Part shown: positions 1-13,746 of the stretch, one piece after another
How positions within the stretch are numbered: the first letter of the stretch is position 1
Layout of the letters: each line of letters opens with the position of its first letter
Assembly: GCA_021613535.1 (NCBI GenBank)
Contig: CP075494.1
Span: 7,192,001-7,256,000 of the forward strand
Reading direction: 5' to 3'
DNA from: Adineta vaga
Taxonomy: Eukaryota; Rotifera
Length of the DNA stretch: 64,000 nt
Translations under genes and position numbers: made by a program
The notes under the pieces: generated by a model
Database searches by the model: none
What the model was told of the DNA's origin: nothing
What the model saw: only the letters and a program-made list of their open reading frames with translations

Positions 1-974
1 TACAATAAAGATGCAATGAATAAACTCATCACGTAGAAAATATATAATTTGTTAGACAATAATTACAAATATAAATATCACGAAACAATACTTGTTTGCC
101 TCATAGCGTCTCACATGACGTGTTTGTTTCAATGGTATGCACTTTCATTCATCTCTATATGAATTAAATAGCAAATGAAACAATAGAAGAAACTATATAT
201 AGAAAAAGGTATAGTAATATATTATCAAGGACTGCTTGCATGCGGTAACACGATAATATGAAATGATAACAGAATGGAGGACGCAACACTTATTTCATCA
301 TTGATAACATTGTATTTTTCGTCTGATACATGAAACTCGAAACAGTAGGTTTTTTCTTTTATAGAAAGTCATTTTCTTCGAGATTTTATTACACATATGG
401 GTACGTTTTGACTTTTATATATATTTATCAAATATTTATTCGAATTTTATGGATAAGTAATTCGATGCTTGTATTTATCACAATTTGCTGATATGCATAT
501 ATGATTTAACGACAAATATTTTATTACTTAGAAGAAAAAGATCTCGAATATCTGTATGAGTAAAAAAGAAGAAGAAGAAGTAGTAGACAAAATGGTACGA
601 GTTCTATCAGGAAGGTGAGGTATATGTTATTTCGTGTCTTCTTTCAAATGTCAAATACAATAATAGAAGAGAGCGAAAAAAAAAACTTTCTCTATATTGG
701 TTTGATCTCTTTTATAGTTCATGACGAAATGCACTCAATTACAACTATATGAGTAGACTATTTCCAATTTGTGCGAGTTTTTTTTATAGGTAAAATAAAC
801 TAGAAGATTATAAGTCGTATATTTGTCTTTTGAATACCATTCATTTGACATTGACAAGAGTAAGAGTATATTTATAAACAAATTTATCCAACAGCGATAA
901 GTATTATGTATACAAGCAGTCGATTATAATTTGTCTTCATTTCTTTGCAGATCTTTGCGAAATAATTATCAAAC
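1..974. promoter_or_regulatory. Upstream region of aquaporin with possible 5'-UTR exon
   Basis: No protein gene is recognised here. A possible 5' exon ends at 614 before a GTGAGG donor, and an acceptor with a pyrimidine tract ends at 950, giving a 336-nt UTR intron that stops 24 nt before the aquaporin start. An ATG at 592 in that exon would read out of frame and stop just past the junction, so it would be an upstream ORF. The rest is AT-rich sequence with no visible structure. The intron is inferred from motifs only. Confidence 0.35.
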
Positions 975-1943
975 ATGACAGAAAGATTTATACCATCGCC
1001 ATCAGTTGATAGTTATACAAGACCAATGGATATCGAGATACCATTAATAGATTCGGATAATAATACTAATAATCTTACTAAACCAACTTATTCAAAGACT
1101 GTTGGAAGATTGAAATCAAATAATATCAATTCTGCATCTGATTCACAAGTTAAAGCTCAAAAGGAAAAAGATGTTTCATTATTGGATAAACTTTTCCCTT
1201 TGAGTCAATTGAAACATGTCGAATTCTATCAAGCACTTTTTAGTGAATATATCGGCACATTTATATTGGTATTAGTAGCTACATCAGCCGGTTTACCCAT
1301 CGCATCAGCACATGTACCTGATTTAAACGGTGCACTTGCATCGGGTCTTATTGTTGCAACAATTATTGTTTGTTTTGGTCATATTAGTGGAGCACATATT
1401 AATCCAGCTATAACTGTAACATTTGTTGTAGCGAATGAAATCGATCTTTATCGAGCATTAGCATATATTGGTATGCAATTACTTGGTGCGACATCAGCAT
1501 CAGCTTTATTACGATCAATTACACCTGAACATGCACGAGGTAATCTAGGTATGACAATAATAAATAAAGATATAACACTTTCTCAAGCATTTATTGTGGA
1601 ATTTTTAATAACGTTTGTTTTGTGTTATACGGTGCTTGCTATTTGTGATAGACAGCGTGATGATATTGGTGGTTCAAAAGCTTTAGCTGCAGGTTTTGCT
1701 GTAACAGTCGGCTGTTTATTCGGTGGTCCTTTTACCGGTGCTGCAATGAATCCGGCGCGAGCATTTGCACCTGCTGCAATTATGGATTCATGGGAAAATC
1801 ATTGGATTTATTGGTTTGGCCCATTAACAGGTTCAATCGTTGCCGCATTGATTTATACACGTGTTCTTCAAAGAACAGCAACATCTGCTGCTCTAAATAG
1901 ATCCTGTTTAAATTTAAATATTGACAGAGAAAATTATATCTAA
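975..1943 (+). CDS. Aquaporin (orthodox water-channel type)
   Basis: This is a 322-residue membrane channel of the MIP family. Both pore half-helices are intact: GAHINPA near residue 138 and GAAMNPARAF near residue 256, with the arginine of the selectivity filter following the second NPA. Six hydrophobic spans fit residues 85-295. GGPFTGAAMNPARAF resembles water-selective AQP1/AQP4-type channels rather than aquaglyceroporins; substrate choice is inference. The first 70 or so residues are a polar N-terminal extension, longer than usual. The coding region has no intron, unlike almost every neighbour, which may mean a retrocopy origin or simple intron loss. The start at 975 is the first in-frame ATG after a likely acceptor at 950. 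Confidence 0.95.
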   Translation: MTERFIPSPSVDSYTRPMDIEIPLIDSDNNTNNLTKPTYSKTVGRLKSNNINSASDSQVKAQKEKDVSLLDKLFPLSQLKHVEFYQALFSEYIGTFILVLVATSAGLPIASAHVPDLNGALASGLIVATIIVCFGHISGAHINPAITVTFVVANEIDLYRALAYIGMQLLGATSASALLRSITPEHARGNLGMTIINKDITLSQAFIVEFLITFVLCYTVLAICDRQRDDIGGSKALAAGFAVTVGCLFGGPFTGAAMNPARAFAPAAIMDSWENHWIYWFGPLTGSIVAALIYTRVLQRTATSAALNRSCLNLNIDRENYI

Positions 1944-2689
1944 AAAACCGAAGCATTCATTGTTAAATCACATCTTTGTTCTTTCTTTTGCTTTGATTCT
2001 TTGCTTTTCATTTCTACGTATTTCTATTGATTACACGCTGTCATAGCGTCGAACTTTCAAATGAATTTTTATCTTTATTTGATATGAAAGCTCAGATTGA
2101 ACATATGTGTGAAGTGATTTCAATTTGATAAAGAAAACAAAAATAGAAATATTAAAATGTGCAAGACAAAGAGAAAGAACAAAATATTTCTATGAAAATT
2201 AAAATAGATTTCTTTTTTTGATGGGAAATAATCAAGAGAAAATGAAAAAAAAAAATAAATATTTATATGTAAATATCATCAACAAAATAAACACTCATAC
2301 ATGCAACAAGATTATTATCCATTCTCATTTCATAGACAACCTACTCACTAGAATTTGAAAGAATCTCTCACGCGGGACAATCATTCAAGTAACTAATATT
2401 TGTTTTAGAAAAAAAACGAGCAAAATTTCCTTCTTGCTAGCTCAATGGACGGATGGAGAAAAATGAAATCTGACAGTTCCGATGGGATAAGAAAACGAAA
2501 AAAGGAAAGGAAATGAAGAAGAAGAAGGAGAGAAAACCACAATCCGTGAAATGATAGAAAATGAAAAAAAAGGTGTTTTGAAGAAAGATTAACAATCAAA
2601 GAAAAAGAAAACCACCACACACACATCACACTTTATGAAAGTAAAACGAGGATGAAAATAAGCATTTTATCATCATTAATAACTGTATG
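1944..2689. other. Convergent intergenic region, aquaporin / DYRK2
   Basis: This holds the 3' flanks of two converging genes. Several A-rich runs are present. Small open frames on the minus strand around 2405-2629 are low-complexity and show no family signature. No gene or repeat is supported. Confidence 0.6.
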
Positions 2690-5800
<3,111 letters not shown>

Positions 5801-8128
5801 GCAATCAATAACACTAATGTCATTTTAGAGACTTTCAAATATAACATATGGGAATAAAATAGAATAGTATAGAATGAAAACTCTATCAAAATTTTTCCTT
5901 TCTACTTTCTTTTGCTCAACATACCATAAAATAAATTCTCGAATTTTCTTTTCCTGATGCTTTAAGTAACGCTGTTGCCGTATTCCTATAGACTATAGTG
6001 TGTTTTCTTTCTTTCTTTTTAACTACTAAAAACACCATTAAAGAAAAAACTTTTCTTTCTTTTCTCTTCTCTACGATGTCGAGAAAAGAATTCCAGTTGA
6101 ATCTTTTTCTAGTTTCTTTTTACTTACTTTCTTCATTACTGTTTAAAATTTGATAAAAACAAACAGAAAAATGTGTCAGATTTAAAGCAAGGTCGATAAT
6201 CTACTTTTGTTTTTTATCACTATGTATACTTCTTTTCTTCTACATGTGTATTGAGCAAGAGAGGAAAAAAAGATGCATATTAACTAAATTTGAAAAAGAA
6301 AACCGGCTCGTAAATGTAACAAGAAGAAAGTGCGAATTGTATGTGTAAAATGTGATTAAAAATATATAGGCAATAACAACGAATGAAAGAGAACAAGATT
6401 GCTTCTTTCTTTTCTCGTTCTTCTTGTTAATTTGAATGTAAATTTCTTCAAATGTTGAATTTTCGTGAAAGAATATGTAGAAGAAAAAAAAACGTTCGCT
6501 GAATAGAAACCACCCACAAACAATAGATGATGTACATCTATGTCTTCCGTCTCTCAACTTGTGTCTCACCTGATGATGATGACGAAGAACAAAAATGAAG
6601 AAAAAAACTTAACTATTCAAAAGTTTCGGCGACCTGCTGCCACCCTTTTGGATAGTTTATCTTCTCATGCCTTCCTCTATACCGTGTGTTTATTTTTGAT
6701 CAATAACATAATTTTGAAATCCCTTCCGAGAAAGGAAGTTTTGAAATCTAAAGAAGATTATTTTCAAGTGTAGCAACAAAAATAAATATAAAAGAAAATT
6801 TCTCTTTCTTCTACTTCTTTACAATGTATTTGACAAAGAAAAAGTACATGATTGAACTTGATTCTATCAAAAGATATTTCATTATTACCTACCCTCATTG
6901 TCTTTTTTTTCTCTCTCTTTTGTTCCTTAACGTTGAGAATGAATGTATTCTAATCGTTGATTTTGATTAGCCTTTAGTAACTAAACAATACGAAAGAAGA
7001 AAAACGTCATCACTATGAAAAGATACATTGACGTAACTCAACAGTAGGAGTGATGGTGGAGACATTATCGATCATCGCTTACTCAACAATTTTAACGTGC
7101 CAATTCAATAAACGCATGCGATCGGCTCGCTAACGTCAAACAAACGATAGAAAGAAACAAACAATAATCTAAGATTAGTGTAGTAACATCTCAAAGTCGT
7201 CATCGGATTGAGTCAGTAATACGATGATGATTTTTGTTTTTCGTTCGATGAAAAGATGAACCTATTCATATTTGTAAGAAAAAAAATATTCGCAAAAACA
7301 TACCTACGATTTTTTCTTACAAGGTTATACAATTCTTTTAATTCTCTCTATAAAATCAACAAATAAACATCTCACATACCGAGTTCTTTTTGTTTTTATG
7401 TTGGAATTAAATCGATCAATGTGTCGTAAATAACAATACGTACATGACAATTAAAGAAATAATCAATCAATTTTTCATATTTTTGATAGTTAAATTGCTT
7501 AGTGTGACTATAGGACACCTAGGTACGTAGACGTCCACAGAATAAACTTGTAATCTAAAAAGCAACAAAAAGAAGAAAAAAAATGAAAGGTCTTATTTTA
7601 TTTGTAAAACAAATAACTTGAAATAATATTAAAGGAGTAAAGAGAAAAGAGAATGTTTGGTTTGTGTACTTTAATGAGAAAAATATGTAACAGATGCTTC
7701 TACGATGGCCATTATTCAACTGGTAACTGTGCACACCGAAAGAGGTTCTAATCTTCTTTTTTTACTTTATACAATAGTGCCATCTCGCCTTAAAATGCAA
7801 CAATGATTACTGGCGCCATCGTACTTGAAAAAAAAAGTTTTTTTACTTTTTCTAAATATGTCATGCTTTCTGATGCAAGCATATTCCTTGTACATTAAAT
7901 AACATCAGAAAAGTTTTTTTTTCTAATGAAGCGTGACTGGACCTTTCTCTCTCTCTCTCACTTTCTTGTTGCAATAGAATGAAATTAAAATTGCATGTCC
8001 TTTTGTATTATATTTTATTTTCAAGAATCTTTGTTTGATTTTCAAAGTACATTCAAAACAAAATGCACTGTATGAATATGTGCTGTTTTAACATAAAATG
8101 TCAATAAAAACGGCGTTTTTGTTCCTTG
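5801..8128. other. Long intergenic region upstream of DYRK2-like gene
   Basis: There are 2.3 kb without a recognisable gene. Sequence is AT-rich with many TTTCTTT and AGAAA runs. Short open frames (for example 6240-6569 minus and 6540-6773 plus) look like low-complexity translations and have no splice or family support. The segment probably holds the promoter and any non-coding 5' exons of the DYRK2-like gene, and the 3' flank of the peptide precursor gene. Confidence 0.5.
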
Positions 8129-8403
8129 TTATTTGCCAAGAAGAATACCTTCATTAGGTAAATCACGTTTTCCCAAAAGAATAGCTTCATTAGGTAAATC
8201 ACGTCTACCTAAGAGCACAGCTTCATTAGGTAAATCGCGTCTGCCTAAAAGAATAGCTTCATTTGGTAAATCACGTTTACCTAAAAGTACGGCTTCATGA
8301 GGTATTCGGCGTCTTCCTAAAAGGATAGCTTCATTAGGCAAATCACGTTTGCCCAAAAGTACAGCTTCATATGGTAATCGTCGTTTGCCGAGAAGGACAG
8401 CTT
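8129..8403 (-). repeat. Tandem 36-bp coding repeat (peptide units)
   Basis: About seven 36-39-bp units encode the repeated amidated peptides. Units alternate GKR and GRR endings and differ mainly at third codon positions. The pattern fits unit duplication within the last exon followed by selection on the peptide. Confidence 0.85.
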
Positions 8404-8775
8404 CAGTTGGTAGACGAACTGCACGTGTGTCTGTTCCACGTTTACCTAACATGATACCAACATAACCATCAGGAATATCACTGTTACTAAAGGTCCGTTT
8501 GTCCATTGATAAACTTGAATCTTCAGAATCTTCGTCAAAAGCTTTCTCAATAGAAGATACACCATTATGGACTGGTACAGCTCGTATGGTATTAATGAAA
8601 AGAAGGAAACCTAAATGAAGAAAAATAAGTCTATGAGTGATTAGCAGAACTAATTGCAGATCATTTATCATTTGATTCTTTTAATGTTTTTCTGTCGTTG
8701 TTCTTAATGACAAGAATTGAACTTACCTATAGTGAATAGGAACGTATATATAATCGAATTGGAAATCATTATCAT
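8129..8775 (-). CDS. Neuropeptide precursor with nine xLPxEAxLL-amide copies
   Basis: Two exons, 8775-8727 and 8610-8129, are joined across a 116-nt intron (donor GTAAGT, acceptor TTCATTTAG) to 176 residues. Splicing creates a clean signal peptide, MIMISNSIIYTFLFTIG followed by FLLFINTIRA; the unspliced reading lacks this. After an acidic spacer and a KR site come nine peptides, each ending Gly-Lys-Arg or Gly-Arg-Arg, the standard amidation plus dibasic cleavage signal. Most read DLPNEAILL or DLPNEAVLL; variants include RLPYEAVLL and RIPHEAVLL, and the first is longer and ends GIML. The last copy ends with GK at the stop. Architecture shows a secreted multi-copy neuropeptide prohormone. I do not recognise the mature peptide as a named family, so receptor and role are unknown. 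Confidence 0.9.
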
Positions 8776-9008
8776 TGGATTGATATTAGTAAATATGTAT
8801 ATATCTACGTATGAAGCTCAAATCTAAAATTTAGAATATTATATACTGATATTATGTAAATATGAATTGTTATGAACGAAGATTACATACACTTATTCGT
8901 TCTTTGAAAAAAGAAATAAAGAGTTTGATAGAAACAAAGAAAAATATAAGATAACGATTGTTAAATGAAGTGATCAAAATGATTTATATACTGTTTCTAT
9001 TCTTTGTC

Positions 9009-9065
9009 TCTCTTTCACTCTCTTCTCTGTTTAATCTTAGAAATAGAGAAAGAGAGTGAAAGAGA
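9009..9065. repeat. Inverted repeat / hairpin, arms about 24 nt
   Basis: The pyrimidine-rich arm at 9009-9032 (begins TCTCTTTCACTCTC) is matched by its near-exact reverse complement at 9041-9065 (ends GAGAGTGAAAGAGA). There is one single-base bulge and one mismatch. The loop is 8 nt, AATCTTAG. Confidence 0.7.
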
Positions 9066-9918
9066 ATAAATCCAATTTTCTTTATTTCTCGCTCTTTTTC
9101 TTCATTCTATCGAAATAATGACATTAAATATGTAGGCGATTTTTAACTTGAATTACAAGACATTTCTCGTGATTATGTTAACTTTATTCATCAATTCTAT
9201 TGAATATATCTAATTAACTTTGACTAAAATTTATTTCATTTTAAAATATTTCAAACGCATTTCTGAACACATATTATTTCGCCTTCAGGCATCATATGAC
9301 AATCAAAAAAACGTACTTCCACTTCAAAGTATTGTTCTTTTGCTTTCTCTGACTTTTGATTATGTAATTATCAAAATCATTCCCTTGGGTATAAACACTT
9401 ACTTATTCTATTAATCAGATGAGTTGAAGACTATGCACATCACAATTATTGTCATTGGGTGTACAAATTTGATAAGTGACATAAACAACACACATACTTC
9501 AAAAATTAACAAGATAAATTTGATTGTCTATATGGAAAGATTAATAGGATCGAAATTCCATGGTATAATGTTTTATCTCTCTGAAAGAACAAAACAGGTT
9601 TTTCCGATGAAATTTTCTACTTTGAAAAATGAAGAATGAATCAAATCATCCTTGAGACCGTTTTCTACTGTGAGCAAAACTTCGAAGAAATGTTTCTTTA
9701 ATTAACTATCATATCATTATGAAATAATCTGAATCTGACAAATTCTGTCCTTCAGAATCTTTCAAAATAGAGTACTACAAACTGATCGAACATTAGTGTT
9801 CGGAATATTTTCTCGAATAGACTTGAAAGTTTAGTGTAATCTGGATTTCGAAATTTTAAAAACTAAAACTAAAAGAGAGAATTGATGAGAAGAGGAGATG
9901 AAAAAAGAGCAAAAAAAA

Positions 9919-10035
9919 GTACAGACTGGACAATGAGAGAAGAGACGAAAAGGGGAAACACAGTAAAGACTGGACAGCGAGGGAGGAGAAGAAAAGGGGG
10001 AGAGGAGAACAAAAAGGTAAAGACTGGACAGTAAG
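9919..10035. repeat. Degenerate tandem repeat in purine-rich tract
   Basis: Three copies of a motif AGACTGGACA lie near 9921, 9966 and 10020 and are followed by GA-rich filler. Spacing is 45-54 bp. It looks like a short degenerate minisatellite. Confidence 0.6.
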
Positions 10036-10932
10036 ACAAAAAGAAAAGAAAGAACATCAAAGAAAATAGATCTAGCGGTGTCGAGGACTGTCATCTATCG
10101 ATGCTAGCCAATACTATGAACCACTGTATTTTTTGTTTCAGGAAGCTTTCAACTAAATAATCTGAATGGTTTTAAACGGGCAATGTAATTTGAAGTATAA
10201 AACATAAAGGTCTTCACTGGTGATTAGTTATCAATAGGTATTTTTTGATCTTGCTCAGAAAATCATTATGGAAACGGTTTTTTCATAGAGACTAAATAAT
10301 ATTATTCATTAAATTGAAATGTCTATGAAATATTAAAGTGTGTGGAAATAAATTTGAAGAGAAACAATATGTCTATCAGAACTATAAACATTGGCATGTA
10401 TAAAGTAAAAAGACAACTGATTTTATTGATCATTTGGTGTAACAACTATCTCATGCAAGATGAAGATTTCCACCTAACGACATCGAAGCATCAAAACATG
10501 GTAAAAAATTAATGATTTATATCGTGTAAATCATTTTGACCTATCTGTGTTACAGAAGTAACGAAAATCTATTGAGTATGAAATGATGTGAGCTATCCAA
10601 CAATATCATCTGTTCCTGTTACTGACATCATTGAGTTAAATAACAAATTTAAAAATCATTTATTTAAACTGAATGATGATTGTTGCAGACCGACCAACTC
10701 GCCAAGGAGTCTGATAAGATTCAGATTTTTCATAAAAGTAACAAATGGATCCATTTATTAGATCGTTGTGTTCAACTCCTGGTGTGTTTCTTGAGAATTT
10801 TCGACAGAGATTGCCAATGGGCGATATAGACAACTTCTGATCACTTCAATTCAATACTGTCATTATAAACCTAAACATATCATGTTTACCAAACAAAAAA
10901 GAAAAATTACACGACAGAAAGAAAACTAAATT

Positions 10933-11480
10933 TTATTTCGTTGGTTTTTCAGTTTGTTTCCCAATTGATTCAGCTCGTTTTTTCGCCCAATCTGGTAACG
11001 GTGCATTCCAATCACTTGGTGGTTCACTTCTCCTTTGCCATACATCATTATTTTTTGCAGATAGTTTTCGTCGAATCAGACGATCCTCTTCATATGATAT
11101 CAATTTCTTCTAATAATAAAATGTAGATAATTGATCGAGATAGTTCAGAGAACATTTCTTACTAATTCGTCAACATCTTTTCGTTGTAACCAAAACATAC
11201 AATTATGTAATGCTTCAGCAATTGGTGCACAATCTTGTTTTTCACCTAACATATATCGTTGATATAATCGGCCGCGCCATCCTAACAATAAAAAGTCAAC
11301 TAAAAACAACATATACTAACAATCAGTATCTCACCTCGACAATAAGTTAGTTCTTCATTGTATTCTTCACATGGTCTGATCTATAAATAAGACGATATAA
11401 AATGAGATAATCATATAGTTTGAATTTATTACCAGCCATTGGCCAGGTATTTCATCTTTTACATCTAAAGTATTTGACAT
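10933..11480 (-). CDS. C22orf39 / UPF0545-like small protein
   Basis: Four exons (11480-11433, 11380-11335, 11281-11163, 11109-10933) join to 129 residues. The N-terminal half has the pattern IRPCEEYNEELTYCRGWRGR then DCAPIAEALHNCMFW, a four-cysteine CX9C-like arrangement. The end has WNAPLPDWAKKRA, recalling the C22orf39 (UPF0545, PANTS) family ending in PPPDWHLPLP. In vertebrates that protein is linked to synaptic plasticity; function here is inference. The start lies about 100 nt downstream of the stop of the adjacent SKP2-like gene on the same strand. Confidence 0.75.
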
Positions 11481-11584
11481 TATCTACAAAAAGAAACAAT
11501 CATTGTATCAAATTCATTATTATTGAAACTTCACGAAAAAGCACACGCGCACAATTAAAAATCAAAACTCATTCAGTATCATTT

Positions 11585-13507
11585 CTATGGACGTGTTCGT
11601 AAACCCCAAACAGATGTTCGACGTAGACCATAAGTCGGTCGAGCAACATAAGAGAATCGTTGTTGATTCAAAGCAATCGATGCACCAAGTAAGGAATGTA
11701 ATTTCTGTAGACCACGATCATCAACAACACCAAAGATATCCAATGAAGTCAAATGACGTGACTGTTTTAATGATCTAATAAATTTCAAACAAACAAGAAA
11801 GAACGGTAATGTTATAGATCACTGAAAAAAGAAATACATACGCATATGCAATGGGTGCAATAGCATAACAACGAGAAAATGCAACATGTTCTAAATGAAG
11901 ACAATTCCGCAGGACACTTATGACAGATTTATCAGTAAGAAGACTGGAATCACTTAAATCAAGCACACGCAAACGAACAGCACGACGTGTTAGATTTTCG
12001 ACACCTGAAAACCAATTTAATAATTCAAAAAGATCAGAAGCTTTAGAGAGAAAAAAAACTTTACATTCATCGGTCATTCCTTGTCGAAAACCACTCAATG
12101 TCAATTGTTCAATACTAGCTTGAATCGTTCGACATGTATAATTAACGCATTGATCATTTAATTGTGTCCAACCCAAATTCAAATATCGTAAACTATATAA
12201 ATTCAATTTGAAAAAATTCTCTTAAAATTAAATAAACTTTTCTTCATACTGTTTCATTTGTCCAGTAATAATCGAACAACAATCAAGATCAATTCCAGTA
12301 CACATCGTTAAATTCAATGTATCCAATTGTGTATTCAACGCAAGTTTCCTACAAGGAAAGAACGCACAATTTCTAACAAATCTATATTTAAACGAAGTCA
12401 CTGACTCGAAAATTGCTAAATTTAATGGTAATGTTTCTAAACTAAGTTTTCGTAATGATCGACAAGCACTTATTAAACTTAATAAACATTCTGATGAGAT
12501 TGTTGCAAGAGTTAAATCGAGAAATTGAAGTTTTGTAAACCTAAAATATTTCATAATAAAGATAAGACGATGAACAAATGAAAAGATAGTTATTTACCAT
12601 GTATTTCGGTTAGGTGAATATATAGAACTTCCATGAACCTAAATTAGAATCGTTCAATTTTCGTGCATACTAAAGGAATTCCGTTTTTCAATCTACTTAC
12701 AGTTGTTTGATACATTTTAAGAACAATTGTACCACGTAAAAGAACATCTCGTAAATAACAACTTTCAATATGTTTTCGCGACATATCTACTCGACACCAT
12801 AAACTTGGATCATGACTACACAAAGAACAATATGTTTTTTTTATTGATTCAACGAAGATTGCACATACGTTAGCGAACGTAATCGACGACAAACTTGAGA
12901 CATAGCACCCAATGCTGCACGTGGAAGATATTTGAATATTGAGAGAATTAATTCATCAGATAATAGATTAAAATAATCTGCAAATGATTTTATTGTATAT
13001 TAACAAATAATTAATCAGAAGACGAACCTTTTTGTTTCATATTATTCAAATTATGATAGGTTTTTGGTCGATTTTCTTTCATTGGTACAAATGCTGAGAG
13101 ATCAAGAGGACGAAATCGAATACGAAGAGGACCATTTTCTGATGATGAGATTCTGTTCATCGACTGATTTAAACTTGTACTTGATAATTGTCGAGAAAGA
13201 CTTGCTGATGAAACACGAGCTGATACAGGCTGCTGCTGCTGTTGTTGATGTTGATCATCATCGACGCCATTAAAGTATGTACTTTGATTATCAAATAAAA
13301 ATTCTGGTGCTTTTGGACAGATATGATTATGTACATTAAGTTGAGTTCTAAATCATCATCATATTATATTGTTTCATGAAAATAAACAAGAAAACTTACT
13401 GTGGAATGACTTGTGGAAAAAGATCTGTTGAATCACACCGACAAAGATCGTGTAGGTCCTTGATGTTTCAATGCTTGATAACGCTCTTTGACTTTCGATG
13501 GTTCCAT
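11585..13507 (-). CDS. SKP2-like F-box/leucine-rich-repeat protein, copy A
   Basis: Exons at 13347-13028, 12977-12869, 12815-12701, 12638-12598, 12540-12406, 12348-12250, 12192-12065, 12004-11842 and 11774-11585 join cleanly. They encode a low-complexity N-terminus, an F-box (LLSDELILSIFKYLPRAALG then CRRLR), SLW and leucine-rich repeats (LDLTLATIS, LNLTMCTG, LNLGWTQL, LDLSDSSLL). The ending VARPTYGLRRTSVWGLRTR matches the SKP2 ending IARPTIG...IWGIKCRL. SKP2 is the substrate receptor of SCF ubiquitin ligases acting on CDK inhibitors; the substrate here is unknown. The first exon is uncertain: an ATG at 13507 opens a frame that stops after about 24 codons unless a weak GTGATT donor is used, whereas the strong GTAAGT donor lies in another frame. 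It is paralogous to the gene immediately upstream. Confidence 0.85.
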
Positions 13508-13746
13508 TCTATCTAATAATCTAAACATCAATAAAAGTTCAATGTTCATTGTAATTTCTTGGATACATCATCTATCTAGATCTGTTATATCAGTTTCAAC
13601 AATAACTCAAAAAAGAAAATAACGAAAAAGAACAAAAAAAAGAAATACAATATCTTTATAAAACAGTTACATGTTCATATAACAAACAAAAACAAAAGTA
13701 TCAAATGTTTGATTACTATCTTGAAAAGATATCTGACTTCAAAGAA

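Larger units (their letters stand above)
8776..10932. other. Gene-poor intergenic region
   Basis: No gene is recognised. It contains a strong stem-loop at 9009-9065 and a purine-rich stretch with three spaced copies of a GACTGGACA motif at 9919-10035. Short open frames at 9220-9639 have no family resemblance or splice context. Confidence 0.5.

Noticed and set aside
6240-6773. Overlapping open frames on both strands
   Set aside because: They translate to low-complexity Phe/Lys-rich sequence from T and A runs, with no splice context or family resemblance.
9831-10094. Minus-strand Ser/Phe/Leu-rich open frames
   Set aside because: They come from translating a purine-rich degenerate repeat; composition and repetition explain the open frame.
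11587-12123. Plus-strand open frames opposite the SKP2-like copy A
   Set aside because: They are antisense shadows; the minus-strand frame has a clear family match and consistent splice sites.
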